Shown: positions 32,275 through 44,039 of the stretch, one piece after another
How the letters are laid out: each line of letters starts with the position of its first letter
Position numbering within the stretch: the stretch's first letter is position 1
The notes under the pieces: generated by a model
Told to the model about the DNA's origin: nothing
Database searches by the model: none
Seen by the model: only the letters and a program-made list of their open reading frames with translations
Made by a program: the position numbers and the translations under genes
DNA from: Modestobacter excelsi
Lineage (GTDB): Bacteria; Actinomycetota; Actinomycetes; Mycobacteriales; Geodermatophilaceae
Reading direction: 5' to 3'
Length of the DNA stretch: 46,573 bases
NCBI RefSeq assembly: GCF_005930495.1
Contig: NZ_SJEX01000037.1
Span: 1-46,573, forward strand

Positions 32275-33194
32275 CGGCCATCGCCGACCGGGACCTCGGC
32301 CGCGCCTCGACGCTCCGCTCGGGCCGCGCGACGGTCGCCGCCTACGTGTCGCTGACCAAGCCGAAGCTCGTCGAGCTGCTGCTGGTCACCACGCTGCCGG
32401 CGATGATGCTGGCCGCCGGGGGCTGGCCGGGCACCGGGCTCGTGCTGGCCACGCTGGTCGGCGGGATGCTCGCCGCCGGGGCCGCCAACACGATCAACTG
32501 CTGGTACGACCGGGACATCGACCGGCTGATGTCCCGCACCCGGGACCGGCCGATCCCCAGCGGGGTGATCCGGCCCCGCAACGCGCTGGTCTTCGGCGTC
32601 CTGCTGGCGTGGGTCTCGCTGGTGCTGCTCGGCCTGTTCACCACGCCGCTGGCCACGGCGCTGGCAGCTGCCGCCGTGCTGGCCTACTCGGTGCTCTACA
32701 CGATGGTGCTCAAGCGCCGGACCCACCACAACACCGTCTTCGGCGGGCTGCCGGGCGCTGCGCCGGTGCTGATCGGCTGGGCCGCGGTCACCGGGTCGCT
32801 GGACTGGCCGGCCGTCGTCTTCTTCGGCATCGTCTTCTGCTGGCAGATGCCGCACTTCTGGGCGCTGGCCAGCCGGTTCCGCTACGACTACTTCCGGGCC
32901 GGGGTGCCGATGCTCTCGGTGGTGGCCGGGCCGGTCAGCGTCGCACGCCAGTCCCTGGCCTGGGCCTGGGGCACCCTGCTGGTCTCGCTGCTGATGGTGC
33001 CGGTGACGCCGCAGCTGGGCTGGACCACAGGGATCGCCACGCTGGGCCTGGGCGCCTGGTACGTCGCGGAGTCGCACGCCTGGCTGAACCGGATCAAGGC
33101 GGGCGTGCCCGACCGGCCGATGCGGCTGTTCTCGGTGTCCATCACGTACATGACGCTGCTCTCGATCGCCCTGGTCGCCGACGTCCTCGTCTGA
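32271..33194 (+). CDS. ctaB: Protoheme IX farnesyltransferase (haem O synthase)
   Basis: A 307-aa UbiA-family membrane prenyltransferase that adds farnesyl to haem B to make haem O for cytochrome oxidase. The first prenyl-diphosphate motif is NTINCWYDRDIDRLMSRTRDRP, the second region reads YDYFRAGVPM, and about eight or nine hydrophobic segments follow. The start is not obvious: GTG 32271 gives a normal family length and overlaps the stop of a possible leader peptide. It is divergent from tkt and convergent with ctaA, its pathway partner. Confidence 0.94.
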   Translation: MTAIADRDLGRASTLRSGRATVAAYVSLTKPKLVELLLVTTLPAMMLAAGGWPGTGLVLATLVGGMLAAGAANTINCWYDRDIDRLMSRTRDRPIPSGVIRPRNALVFGVLLAWVSLVLLGLFTTPLATALAAAAVLAYSVLYTMVLKRRTHHNTVFGGLPGAAPVLIGWAAVTGSLDWPAVVFFGIVFCWQMPHFWALASRFRYDYFRAGVPMLSVVAGPVSVARQSLAWAWGTLLVSLLMVPVTPQLGWTTGIATLGLGAWYVAESHAWLNRIKAGVPDRPMRLFSVSITYMTLLSIALVADVLV

Positions 33195-33214
33195 CGGGAC
33201 TGCAGGCGGTCCCG
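33195..33214. terminator. Small hairpin between ctaB and ctaA
   Basis: CGGGAC (33195-33200) and GTCCCG (33209-33214) pair across an 8-nt loop right after the ctaB stop. A second CGGGA/TCCCG pair follows within 30 nt. Weak but suitably placed between convergent genes. Confidence 0.4.
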
Positions 33215-33281
33215 TCCACGACTGCGGGAGCGCGTCCCGACGAGGGGGGCCGGAGGCTCTCCGAGGAGGGACCTCAGCGGC

Positions 33282-34247
33282 TCATCGCACTTCGGGGACG
33301 GCTCCTGGCAGCGTTGCCGTCCGGAGGACGGCAGTGTCATCGCCGAGGGGCAGCTCGGACGCGGGGCCGCGGACCGACCAGAGCAGCCGGGCCGTGTAGA
33401 CGGTGATCAGCACCGCGCCGGCCATGTGCAGCAGCACCAGCAGCGCGGGCAGGTGGGTGAAGTACTGCACGTAGCCGATGACGCCCTGCAGCAGCTCCAC
33501 GACGAGCAGGTCGCGGGCCGCGCGGCGGACCCGGCCGGGGGAGTCGGTGGCGGCCAGCGCCACCAGCAGCGCGACCGTGAGCCCGATGAGCAGGAACACG
33601 ACGTCGGCGTGCAGCTGGCTGACCAGCTCCGGGTCGAAGCCGGTGCGCCCGGCCTCGGGGTCGCCGCTGTGCGGGCCGCTGCCGGTGACCACGGTGCCCA
33701 CCACGAGGACGGCGGCCACCGTGACGGCGATCCCGGTCGCCAGCAGCGCGAACGGACGGCGGACCACCAGCTGGCCGACCCCCGGTTCGCGGGAGCACAG
33801 CCACAGCACGGTCGCGACCGCCACCAGCACCATGGAGAGCAGGAAGTGCGCGGCGACCGTCCAGGGGTTCAGCCCGGTCAGCACGGTCACCCCGCCGAGC
33901 AGCGCCTGCGCGGGGATGCCCAGCAGGCTCAGCACCGCCAGCCGGCGCAGGTCCCGGCGCACCGAGGCGAAGACCGCGACGACGGTGGCGACGGCGACGA
34001 CCACCAGGGCGAAGGTCAGCATCCGGTTGCCGAACTCGATCAGCCCGTGACCGGCCAGCTCCGGGGTGGGCCGGATGCTCCCGTCGGTGCACTCGGGCCA
34101 GGTGGGGCAGCCGAGGCCGGACCCGGTCAGCCGGACGGCGCCGCCGGTCACCACGATGACGCCGTTGGCGACCACGTTGGCCAGGGCTGCCCGGGAGACG
34201 ACGGACGGGTTCATCCGAGAGCGGAACGACGCGGGAAGAACCGGCAC
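33282..34247 (-). CDS. ctaA: Haem A synthase (CtaA/Cox15)
   Basis: A 321-aa polytopic membrane protein that converts haem O to haem A. About eight transmembrane segments are arranged as two four-helix bundles; conserved haem-ligand histidines occur in GHGLIEFGNR (His67), AAHFLL, QLHAD and LLHMAG. An extracellular Cys pair (GCPTWPEC) is present in the first loop, as in Bacillus CtaA. The GTG at 34247 is chosen over the ATG at 34214 because a minus-strand TAGCAT ends 7 nt upstream, the leaderless pattern. It faces ctaB, its upstream enzyme. Confidence 0.93.
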   Translation of the reverse strand: MPVLPASFRSRMNPSVVSRAALANVVANGVIVVTGGAVRLTGSGLGCPTWPECTDGSIRPTPELAGHGLIEFGNRMLTFALVVVAVATVVAVFASVRRDLRRLAVLSLLGIPAQALLGGVTVLTGLNPWTVAAHFLLSMVLVAVATVLWLCSREPGVGQLVVRRPFALLATGIAVTVAAVLVVGTVVTGSGPHSGDPEAGRTGFDPELVSQLHADVVFLLIGLTVALLVALAATDSPGRVRRAARDLLVVELLQGVIGYVQYFTHLPALLVLLHMAGAVLITVYTARLLWSVRGPASELPLGDDTAVLRTATLPGAVPEVR

Positions 34248-34254
34248 GCTCCCG

Positions 34255-34260
34255 ATGCTA
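34255..34260 (-). promoter_or_regulatory. -10 element for ctaA
   Basis: On the minus strand TAGCAT (34260-34255) lies 7 nt before the GTG at 34247, with no Shine-Dalgarno sequence. Confidence 0.5.
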
Positions 34261-34418
34261 CTTACCCCGGCGCCCCCGCCCCCCGGCTCGATCAGCCGGC
34301 CGGCGGCACCGCCCGACGCGCGCAGACCGACGAGCTCGACACACCGCCGGAGCAGTGCGCAGCGTCCGCGGTGGGCACATGAGCGCCGACCCGATCCTAC
34401 GAGAGGTCCACCTCAGAC

Positions 34419-36974
34419 ATGACCAGCGGTTTCCCGGGCGCGCCCTTCGGTGGCGACCCCTTCGACGACTTCTTCCAGGCCTTCCTCGGCGGCCCCGGCG
34501 CGCGCCGGGGCATGCAGCGGGTGGACATCACCCAGCTGCTCAGCTCGCACTCCCGTGAGGTGGTGTCCGCCGCGGCGCGGCAGGCCGCCGAGTGGGGGAG
34601 CCCGGACCTGGACACCGAGCACCTGCTCTGGGCCCTGGCCCGCCACGAGCCCACCCGCACGCTGCTGTCCCGCAGCGGGACCGACCCCGACCGGCTCGAG
34701 AGGGACCTGGCCGGCCAGCTGACCCGGGGTGAGCCGACCGGGCGGGCCCCGGCGCTGACCCCCGCGGCCAAGCGGGCGCTGCTCGACGCCCACCAGGTGT
34801 CCCGGGCCAGCGGCTCGACCTACATCGGCCCTGAGCACCTGCTGTTCGCGCTCGCGCTGAACCCCGACTCCGGGGCCGGCCGGGTGCTGGGCGGCGCACG
34901 GGTGACCCCCGAGGCGCTGCAGCGGGCCGCGGCCGGCGGCCCCGTCCCGACCGGGGCCGGGAGCGGCGGCGGCGAGCAGCCGCCGTCGAGCACCCCGACC
35001 CTCGACGAGTTCGGCCGTGACCTCACGGCCATGGCCCGCGACGGCAAGATCGACCCGGTCATCGGCCGGGCGCAGGAGATCGAGCAGACGATCGAGGTGC
35101 TGTCGCGGCGCAACAAGAACAACCCCGTGCTCATCGGTGAGGCCGGCGTCGGCAAGACCGCGATCGCGGAGGGCATCGCCCTGCAGATCGTGGACGGCGA
35201 CGTCCCCGAGTCGCTGCGCGGCCGGCGGCTGGTCGAGCTGGACCTGACCGGCCTGGTCGCGGGCACCCGGTACCGCGGGGACTTCGAGGAGCGCCTGAAG
35301 AAGGTGATGGACGAGATCCGCGAGCACAGCGACGAGGTGATCGTCTTCATCGACGAGCTGCACACCGTCGTCACCGCGGGCGGCTCGGAGGGGTCGGCCG
35401 GCGCGGGGAACATGCTCAAGCCGGCGCTGGCCCGCGGCGAGCTGCACATCATCGGCGCGACGACGCTGGAGGAGTACCGCCGCAACATCGAGAAGGACGC
35501 CGCCCTCGAGCGGCGCTTCCAGCCGGTGCTGGTCCCCGAGCCGAGCACGCTGGACACCATCGACATCCTGCGCGGGCTGCGCGACCGGTACGAGGCCCAC
35601 CACCAGGTGCGGTTCACCGACGAGGCGCTGGTGGCCGCGGCGGAGCTCTCCGAGCGGTACATCACCGACCGGCACCTGCCGGACAAGGCGATCGACCTGA
35701 TCGACCAGGCCGGCGCACGCACCCGGCTGCGGGTGAAGCGGCCGACCACCGACCTGCGGGAGGTCGAGCAGCGGCTGCTGGAGCTGCAGCGGGAGAAGGA
35801 CCAGGCGGTCGCGGCCGAGCAGTACGAGCGGGCCTCCGGGCTGCGTGACGAGATCGCCACCGCCCAGGCCGACCTGGACCGGGCCCGGTCCGGCGGCGAG
35901 GGCGGCATCCCCGAGGTGGGCGTGTCCGAGATCGCCGAGGTGGTCTCCCGGGCCACCGGCATCCCGGTGGCCCAGCTGACCCAGGAGGAGCGCGACCGGC
36001 TGCTCCGGCTGGAGGACGTCCTGCACGAGCGGGTCATCGGCCAGGACGAGGCGGTCGAGGTCGTCGCCGAGGCGATCCGCCGCTCGCGCGCCGGGCTCGG
36101 TGACCCGGACCGGCCGATCGGCAGCTTCCTGTTCCTCGGCCCCACCGGCGTCGGCAAGACCGAGCTGGCGCGGGCGCTGGCCGAGGCGCTGTTCGGCGAC
36201 TCGGACCGGATGGTCCGGCTGGACATGAGCGAGTTCCAGGAGCGGCACACGGTCAGCCGGCTGGTCGGCTCGCCTCCCGGCTACGTCGGGTACGAGGACG
36301 CCGGGCAGCTGACCGAGGCGGTGCGGCGCCGTCCCTACTCGGTGGTGCTGCTCGACGAGATCGAGAAGGCCCACCCGGACGTGTTCAACACGCTGCTGCA
36401 GCTGCTGGACGCCGGCCGGCTCACCGACTCCCAGGGCCGCACGGTCGACTTCGGCAACACGGTGGTGATCATGACCAGCAACCTGGGGTCGGAGGCGATC
36501 GTGAACGCGGGCCGCGGCCCGCTCGGGTTCACCGCCAACGGCAACGCGGGCGACGACATGCGCGACCAGGTGATGCGGCGGCTGCGGGACTCGTTCCGGC
36601 CCGAGTTCCTCAACCGGATCGACGAGATCGTGGTCTTCCGGCAGCTCGAGGCCGAGCAGCTGGCCAGGATCACCGACCTGCTGCTGGACGAGACCCGGCG
36701 CCGGCTGGCCGCCCAGGACATCGCCGTCGAGGTCTCCCCGGAGGCGGTGGCCTGGCTGGCCGAGCGCGGGCACGAGCCGCAGTTCGGTGCGCGGCCGCTG
36801 CGCCGGGCGATCCAGCGGGAGGTCGACAACCGGCTGTCCCGGCTCGTCCTCGGCGGGGAGCTGCAGCCCGGTCAGCTGGTGACGGTCGACGTGGTCGACG
36901 GCAGCCTGGACCTCCAGGTGTCCGACCGGCAGCCGAACACCGTCGCCGAGGCGGAGACGCCCGCCTCCGTCTGA
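34419..36974 (+). CDS. clpC: ClpC-type ATP-dependent protease ATP-binding subunit
   Basis: An 851-aa Hsp100/Clp unfoldase. It has a Clp-N double repeat (residues about 35-170), a linker, AAA1 with Walker A GEAGVGKT from residue 240, a UVR-type coiled middle segment ([12 protein letters not shown]-like, about 455-490) and AAA2 with Walker A GPTGVGKT from residue 574, plus a ClpP-docking loop GRGPLGF. These make it ClpC rather than ClpB. The N-terminus (Gly/Phe/Pro/Asp-rich) differs from classical ClpC1, so it may be a second ClpC paralogue. GAGAGG lies about 12 nt before ATG 34419. It feeds substrates to ClpP in the cytosol. Confidence 0.9.
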   Translation: MTSGFPGAPFGGDPFDDFFQAFLGGPGARRGMQRVDITQLLSSHSREVVSAAARQAAEWGSPDLDTEHLLWALARHEPTRTLLSRSGTDPDRLERDLAGQLTRGEPTGRAPALTPAAKRALLDAHQVSRASGSTYIGPEHLLFALALNPDSGAGRVLGGARVTPEALQRAAAGGPVPTGAGSGGGEQPPSSTPTLDEFGRDLTAMARDGKIDPVIGRAQEIEQTIEVLSRRNKNNPVLIGEAGVGKTAIAEGIALQIVDGDVPESLRGRRLVELDLTGLVAGTRYRGDFEERLKKVMDEIREHSDEVIVFIDELHTVVTAGGSEGSAGAGNMLKPALARGELHIIGATTLEEYRRNIEKDAALERRFQPVLVPEPSTLDTIDILRGLRDRYEAHHQVRFTDEALVAAAELSERYITDRHLPDKAIDLIDQAGARTRLRVKRPTTDLREVEQRLLELQREKDQAVAAEQYERASGLRDEIATAQADLDRARSGGEGGIPEVGVSEIAEVVSRATGIPVAQLTQEERDRLLRLEDVLHERVIGQDEAVEVVAEAIRRSRAGLGDPDRPIGSFLFLGPTGVGKTELARALAEALFGDSDRMVRLDMSEFQERHTVSRLVGSPPGYVGYEDAGQLTEAVRRRPYSVVLLDEIEKAHPDVFNTLLQLLDAGRLTDSQGRTVDFGNTVVIMTSNLGSEAIVNAGRGPLGFTANGNAGDDMRDQVMRRLRDSFRPEFLNRIDEIVVFRQLEAEQLARITDLLLDETRRRLAAQDIAVEVSPEAVAWLAERGHEPQFGARPLRRAIQREVDNRLSRLVLGGELQPGQLVTVDVVDGSLDLQVSDRQPNTVAEAETPASV

Positions 36975-37009
36975 CCGTGACCGTGTGACATCGCTCTCCC
37001 GGGAGCGCC

Positions 37010-37049
37010 GGGAGCCCGCAAGTAAGGTCCGCCTTGCTTGCGGGCTCCC
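37010..37049. repeat. 18-bp inverted repeat between clpC and sufR
   Basis: Arms 37010-37027 and 37032-37049 match at 17 of 18 positions (the odd pair is G-U in RNA) around TCCG. It may end the clpC transcript, and its right arm covers the -35 region of the sufR promoter, so it may also be an operator. Its core matches a DtxR/IdeR iron box only partly (11 of 19). Confidence 0.65.
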
Positions 37050-37059
37050 CGAATAAGCA

Positions 37060-37074
37060 CACAATCGTGTTGTG
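37060..37074 (+). promoter_or_regulatory. Candidate SufR operator over the sufR -10 and start codon
   Basis: CACAA (37060-37064), five spacer bases, TTGTG (37070-37074): a perfect palindrome covering the CACAAT -10 element and the GTG start of sufR. SufR homologues repress their own operon by binding palindromes of this type. Confidence 0.5.
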
Positions 37075-37887
37075 GAAACCGCTGCGGTGCGTGCCGCCTT
37101 CCCCTCGCCGGCCGTGCCGGCCGAGGACGGGCGCACTCGCGACCGGGTGAGCGGGCTGCTCCTGGAGCACGGTCCGCAGAGCGCCGCCGAGCTGGCCGCC
37201 CGGCTGGGCATCTCCCCGGCCGCCGTCCGCCGGCACCTCGACGGCCTGGTCGCCGCCGGTCGGGTGGACGAGCGGGTGGCACCCGGTGGCCGGCGCGGCA
37301 GGGGCCGGCCGGCCCGCCGCTTCGCCCTCACCGACGCCGGCCGCTCCTCCTTCCCGCACGCCTACGACGACCTCGCGCTCACCGCGCTGCGGTTCGTCGC
37401 CGAGCACGGGGGCCCGGACGCGGTCCGCGCCGTCGCCGAGCAGCAGCTGGCCGGCCTCGCGGAGCGGTGCACCACCGCGGTCGAGGCCGCCGAGGCCCAG
37501 CCCGGGGCCACCGTCGACCGCGCCCAGGTGCTGGCCGCCGCGCTGACCGCCGAGGGCTACGCCGCCACCACCTCCGCCATCTCCAGCGGTGGTCAGCTGT
37601 GCCAGCACCACTGCCCGGTCGCCCACGTCGCGGCCGAGTTCCCGCAGCTGTGCGAGGCTGAGACGGCGGTGATCAGCAAGCTCGTCGGCACCCACGTGCA
37701 GCGGCTGGCCACCATCGCCCACGGCGACGGGATCTGCACGACCCACATCCCGGCCCAGCTCACCCCGACATCTCGGAACAAAGCAACCCCTGCACGCCCT
37801 GTACCTGCTGGTAGCGCCGTGGCGCACGACGCCGGCGCCAGCACGAGCAGCACCCCCTCGATCGACCGGGAGAGGACCCCCGCATGA
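37072..37887 (+). CDS. sufR: Fe-S cluster-sensing repressor SufR
   Basis: A 271-aa winged-helix regulator. The helix-turn-helix is near residues 36-62 ([22 protein letters not shown]) with a basic wing ([13 protein letters not shown]). Cys177, Cys181 and Cys194 (CQHHC, then 12 residues, then C) and Cys222 (CTTH) are the set that binds a 4Fe-4S cluster in SufR. The family represses the suf operon when clusters are plentiful and responds to iron, oxidants and NO. GTG 37072 lies 6 nt after CACAAT. The last 40 codons are Ser/Thr/Pro-rich and locally use A/T third bases, unlike the rest; the TGA overlaps the sufB ATG (ATGA). Confidence 0.93.
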   Translation: METAAVRAAFPSPAVPAEDGRTRDRVSGLLLEHGPQSAAELAARLGISPAAVRRHLDGLVAAGRVDERVAPGGRRGRGRPARRFALTDAGRSSFPHAYDDLALTALRFVAEHGGPDAVRAVAEQQLAGLAERCTTAVEAAEAQPGATVDRAQVLAAALTAEGYAATTSAISSGGQLCQHHCPVAHVAAEFPQLCEAETAVISKLVGTHVQRLATIAHGDGICTTHIPAQLTPTSRNKATPARPVPAGSAVAHDAGASTSSTPSIDRERTPA

Positions 37888-39323
37888 CCAGCACCCAGCA
37901 GCCGGTGAGCACCCCGCTCACGCAGGACGAGGCGATCGACTCCCTCGGCCGCTACAAGTACGGCTGGGCGGACGCCGACGTCGCCGGTGCCTCGGCGACC
38001 CGCGGCATCAACGAGGACGTCGTCCGCGACATCTCCCGTCGCAAGAACGAGCCCGAGTGGATGCTCGAGCGGCGCCTGAAGGCGCTCAAGATCTTCGGCA
38101 AGAAGCCCATGCCCGACTGGGGCTCGGACCTGTCCGGGATCGACTTCCAGAACATCAAGTACTTCGTCCGGTCGACCGAGGCGCAGGCCGCCTCGTGGGA
38201 CGACCTGCCCGACGACATCAAGAACACCTACGACAAGCTGGGCATCCCGGAGGCCGAGAAGCAGCGGCTGGTCTCCGGTGTCGCCGCCCAGTACGAGTCC
38301 GAGGTCGTGTACCACAAGATCCGCGAGGACCTCGAGGAGCAGGGCGTCCTGTTCCTGGACACCGACACGGCGCTGCGCGAGCAGCCGGAGCTCTTCCGTG
38401 AGTACTTCGGCTCGGTCATCCCGGCCGGTGACAACAAGTTCGCCGCGCTGAACACCGCGGTCTGGTCCGGCGGCTCGTTCATCTACGTGCCCAAGGGCGT
38501 GCACGTCGAGATCCCGCTGCAGGCCTACTTCCGGATCAACACCGAGAACATGGGCCAGTTCGAGCGGACCCTGATGATCATCGACGAGGGCGCCTACGTG
38601 CACTACGTCGAGGGCTGCACCGCGCCGATCTACAAGACCGACTCGCTGCACTCCGCGGTCGTCGAGATCATCGTCAAGAAGAACGCGCGCTGCCGGTACA
38701 CGACCATCCAGAACTGGTCGAACAACGTCTACAACCTGGTCACCAAGCGGGCCGTGGCCCACGAGGGCGCGACCATGGAGTGGGTCGACGGCAACATCGG
38801 CTCCAAGGTGACGATGAAGTACCCCGCCGTCTGGATGACCGGTGAGCACGCCAAGGGCGAGGTCATGTCCATCGCCTTCGCCGGCGAGGGCCAGCACCAG
38901 GACGCCGGCGCCAAGATGGTGCACGCCGCGCCGCACACCTCCTCGACGATCGTCTCGAAGTCGGTCGCCCGGGGCGGTGGCCGCACCTCCTACCGCGGCC
39001 TCGTGCAGATCGACGAGGGCGCCTACGGCTCGAGGTCGACGGTCAAGTGCGACGCGCTGCTGGTCGACACGATCAGCCGGTCGGACACCTACCCCTACGT
39101 CGACGTCCGCGAGGACGACGTCGCGATGGGCCACGAGGCGACCGTCTCCCGGGTCAGCGACGACCAGCTCTTCTACCTGATGAGCCGCGGCCTGTCCGAG
39201 GACGAGGCGATGGCGATGGTCGTGCGCGGCTTCGTCGAGCCGATCGCCCGGGAGCTCCCGATGGAGTACGCCCTCGAGCTCAACCGCCTGATCGAGCTGC
39301 AGATGGAAGGTGCCGTCGGCTGA
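37884..39323 (+). CDS. sufB: Fe-S cluster scaffold SufB
   Basis: A 479-aa SufB, the scaffold partner of the SufBCD complex that builds Fe-S clusters from cysteine sulfur. The key cluster-site residues are present: Cys389 in VKCDALLV and His417-Glu418 in MGHEATVSR. The N-terminal helical part ([19 protein letters not shown]) and beta-helix core are full length. ATG 37884 has GGGAGAGGA about 8 nt upstream and overlaps the sufR stop. No intein is present, unlike Mycobacterium tuberculosis SufB. Confidence 0.97.
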   Translation: MTSTQQPVSTPLTQDEAIDSLGRYKYGWADADVAGASATRGINEDVVRDISRRKNEPEWMLERRLKALKIFGKKPMPDWGSDLSGIDFQNIKYFVRSTEAQAASWDDLPDDIKNTYDKLGIPEAEKQRLVSGVAAQYESEVVYHKIREDLEEQGVLFLDTDTALREQPELFREYFGSVIPAGDNKFAALNTAVWSGGSFIYVPKGVHVEIPLQAYFRINTENMGQFERTLMIIDEGAYVHYVEGCTAPIYKTDSLHSAVVEIIVKKNARCRYTTIQNWSNNVYNLVTKRAVAHEGATMEWVDGNIGSKVTMKYPAVWMTGEHAKGEVMSIAFAGEGQHQDAGAKMVHAAPHTSSTIVSKSVARGGGRTSYRGLVQIDEGAYGSRSTVKCDALLVDTISRSDTYPYVDVREDDVAMGHEATVSRVSDDQLFYLMSRGLSEDEAMAMVVRGFVEPIARELPMEYALELNRLIELQMEGAVG

Positions 39324-40648
39324 TGTCGGCCAACAACACCGGTACTGACGACCAGACCACCCTGACCACGGACACCGCCGCCCTCGCCTCGGAGCTGTTC
39401 GCTCCGGGCGTGGGCGCCCAGGCGGGCCCGCCGACCACCCCGGCGCCCGGCACCGGCAGCGCCGGCGACACGCCCCCGGGGGCGCACTCGCACGGCGGCC
39501 CGGCGCCGACCGGCTCGCCGGCCGAGCGCTTCACCTCCCCCGACCCGGACGCGTTCCCGCGGCCCACGGGCCGCGAGGAGGAGTGGCGGTTCACCCCGCT
39601 CCGCCGGGTGCGCACCCTGCTGGACGGCGCGCCGTCCACGGCCCGCCTGCAGTGGGACACCGACCTCCCCGAGGGCGTCGAGCTGACCTCCGTGCCCGCC
39701 GGCGACCCGCTGCTCGAGGGGCTGCCCGAGCCCGTCGACCGGCTCGCCGCGCTCACCCGCCGCAACAGCGACGGCGCCGACGTGCTGCGGATCGCCAAGG
39801 AGGCCGTGCTCGACCGCCCGGTCAGCCTGCGGCTGTCCGGCACCGGCAGCGAGGACGTCGTCTGGGGCCAGCTGGTCGTCGAGGTCGGGCAGTTCGCCCA
39901 GGCCACCGTCGTGCTCGACCACGCCGGCCTGGCCCGCTACTCCGGTGGCGTGGCCCTCCTGCTCGGCGACGGGGCGCAGCTGACCGTCGTCTCGGTGCAG
40001 GAGTGGGCCCCGGGCGCCGTGCACGGTGGTCAGCACGACGCCGTCGTCGGCCGGGACGCCACCCTCAAGCAGGTCGTGGTCACCCTCGGCGGTGACCTGG
40101 TCCGGCTGGTCAGCAACGTGCAGTACGCCGGCCCCGGCGGCTCCGCCGACCTGTACGGCGTGTACTTCGCCGACGAGACACAGCACCAGGAGCACCGGCT
40201 CTGGGTCGACCACGGCACGCCCAACTGCCGGAGCAACGTCGTCTACAAGGGCGCGCTGCAGGGCGAGAACGCCCGCACCGTCTGGATCGGTGACGTCCGG
40301 ATCCGCCCCGCGGCCACCGGCACCGACACCTACGAGCTCAACCGCAACCTGGTGCTCACCGACGGCGCCCGCGCCGACTCGGTGCCCAACCTGGAGATCG
40401 AGACCGGTGAGATCGTCGGCGCGGGGCACGCCAGCGCCACCGGCCGGTTCGACGACGAGCAGCTGTTCTACCTGTGCTCCCGGGGCATCGACGCGGAGAC
40501 CGCCCGCAGGCTGGTCGTGCGCGGCTTCTTCGCCGACGTCGTCCAGCACATCGGCATCCCCGACCTCCAGGACCGGCTGATGACGACCATCGAGGCCCGC
40601 CTCGGTGCGCTGCCGGACCTCGAGGACCAGCCGGTCGAGGTGGCCTGA
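39323..40648 (+). CDS. sufD: Fe-S cluster assembly protein SufD
   Basis: A 441-aa SufD. Its ATG shares the A of the sufB TGA. Residues 1-80 are a Pro/Gly/Ala/Thr-rich extension with a HSHGGP patch; the conserved domain starts at PTGREEEWRFTPLRRV. The cluster-site His369 lies in AGHASATG, followed by FDDEQLFYLCSRG. SufD pairs with SufB and SufC and may help iron entry. The true start could be later in the low-complexity region, but TGATG coupling favours this one. Confidence 0.95.
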   Translation: MSANNTGTDDQTTLTTDTAALASELFAPGVGAQAGPPTTPAPGTGSAGDTPPGAHSHGGPAPTGSPAERFTSPDPDAFPRPTGREEEWRFTPLRRVRTLLDGAPSTARLQWDTDLPEGVELTSVPAGDPLLEGLPEPVDRLAALTRRNSDGADVLRIAKEAVLDRPVSLRLSGTGSEDVVWGQLVVEVGQFAQATVVLDHAGLARYSGGVALLLGDGAQLTVVSVQEWAPGAVHGGQHDAVVGRDATLKQVVVTLGGDLVRLVSNVQYAGPGGSADLYGVYFADETQHQEHRLWVDHGTPNCRSNVVYKGALQGENARTVWIGDVRIRPAATGTDTYELNRNLVLTDGARADSVPNLEIETGEIVGAGHASATGRFDDEQLFYLCSRGIDAETARRLVVRGFFADVVQHIGIPDLQDRLMTTIEARLGALPDLEDQPVEVA

Positions 40649-40651
40649 CCG

Positions 40652-41008
40652 ATGGCCTTCGAGCGGGTGTGCGCCCGGTCCGAGGTGCCCGAGGACGGGT
40701 CGCTGCGGATCGAGCTGCCGGACGTGGACGTCGCGGTCGTCGACTTCGACGGTGAGCTCTACGCCCTCGAGGACCGCTGCTCGCACGCCGACATCCCGCT
40801 GACCGACGGTGAGGTCGAGGAGTTCGACGGTGCGCCCACCATCGAGTGCGCGCTGCACGGCTCCTGCTTCGACCTGCGCACCGGCGAGCCCACCAACCTC
40901 CCGGCCACCGAGCCGGTCCCCGTCTACCCGGTCCGGGTGGAGGGTGACGACGTCTACGTGGACCTGACTGCCGACGTCGACACCCCCCTCGCCGCGGCCA
41001 CCCACTGA
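40652..41008 (+). CDS. Rieske-type [2Fe-2S] ferredoxin
   Basis: A 118-aa Rieske protein of the non-haem-iron-oxygenase ferredoxin type. Ligands are Cys43 and His45 (RCSHADI) and Cys66 and His69 (ECALHGSCF). It starts 3 nt after the sufD stop and ends 14 nt before sufC, so it belongs to the operon. It may carry electrons for cluster assembly, or test or accept a cluster; its precise role in suf operons is not settled. Confidence 0.92.
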   Translation: MAFERVCARSEVPEDGSLRIELPDVDVAVVDFDGELYALEDRCSHADIPLTDGEVEEFDGAPTIECALHGSCFDLRTGEPTNLPATEPVPVYPVRVEGDDVYVDLTADVDTPLAAATH

Positions 41009-41022
41009 GGAGCAACGACCCC

Positions 41023-43189
<2,167 letters not shown>

Positions 43190-43190
<1 letters not shown>

Positions 43191-43666
43191 TGCAGCTGCA
43201 GTCGATGTACCAGGACATCATCCTGGACCACTACCGGAACCCCCACGGGCGCGGACTCCGCGACCCGTTCGAGGCCGAGGTGCACCACGTCAACCCGACG
43301 TGCGGCGACGAGGTGACCCTGCGGGTGCACCTCGAGGGCGACACGATCGCCGACGTCTCCTACGAGGGCATGGGCTGCTCGATCAGCCAGGCGTCGGTGT
43401 CGGCGATGTACGACCTGGTCATCGGCAAGGACGTGACCACGGCGCTGGGCACCGGCGAGCAGTTCATGCGGCTGATGCAGAGCAAGGGCGACACCGCGGT
43501 GGCCGAGGAGCTCGAGGACGACCTGGAGGACGCCGTCGCGTTCGCCGGCGTCTCCAAGTACCCGGCCCGCGTCAAGTGCGCACTGATGAGCTGGATGGCG
43601 CTGAAGGACGCGAGCGCCCGCGCTCTCTCCGCCCCGTCGTCCACCCCGATCGAGAAGGCTGGCTGA
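43190..43666 (+). CDS. sufU: Fe-S assembly sulfur-transfer protein SufU
   Basis: A 158-aa zinc-dependent SufU. The conserved Cys38, Asp40, Cys63 and Cys130 (PTCGD, GMGCSIS, ARVKCALM) are all present, together with the SufU-specific insertion absent from IscU. SufU takes persulfide from SufS. The start overlaps the sufS stop (TGATG), and the stop is 1 nt before the sufT ATG. Confidence 0.96.
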
Positions 43667-43667
43667 C

Positions 43668-44039
43668 ATGACCGAGCCCACCACCCCCGACGCCGGCCTC
43701 TACGGCGGCAAGTCCGCCCTGCTCGAGGACGTCGAGGAGGCCATGCGCGACGTCGTCGACCCCGAGCTGGGTGTCAACGTCGTCGACCTGGGCCTGGTCT
43801 ACGGCCTCGACGTCGACACCGAGGCCAACGTCGCGATCATCGACATGACGCTGACCTCGGCGGCCTGCCCGCTGACCGACGTCATCGAGGACCAGGCGCG
43901 TCAGGCCCTGACCGGTGGCCCCGGCCCCGGCCTGGTCGACGACATCCGGATCAACTGGGTCTGGATGCCGCCGTGGGGCCCGGACAAGATCACCGACGAC
44001 GGCCGGGAGCAGCTGCGCGCGTTGGGTTTCCGGGTCTGA
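43668..44039 (+). CDS. sufT: MIP18/DUF59 family Fe-S assembly factor SufT
   Basis: A 123-aa DUF59 protein with DPELGVNVVDLGLVYGL (residues 31-47) and TLTSAACPL containing Cys67. SufT proteins help mature Fe-S clusters in target proteins. It is the last gene of the operon; a terminator-like hairpin follows immediately. Confidence 0.95.
   Translation: MTEPTTPDAGLYGGKSALLEDVEEAMRDVVDPELGVNVVDLGLVYGLDVDTEANVAIIDMTLTSAACPLTDVIEDQARQALTGGPGPGLVDDIRINWVWMPPWGPDKITDDGREQLRALGFRV

Noticed and set aside
37740-37830. An alternative Cys-rich C-terminus of SufR in another frame
   Set aside because: The frame gives several Cys residues then a TAG, but reaching it needs a frameshift for which I see no slippery site.
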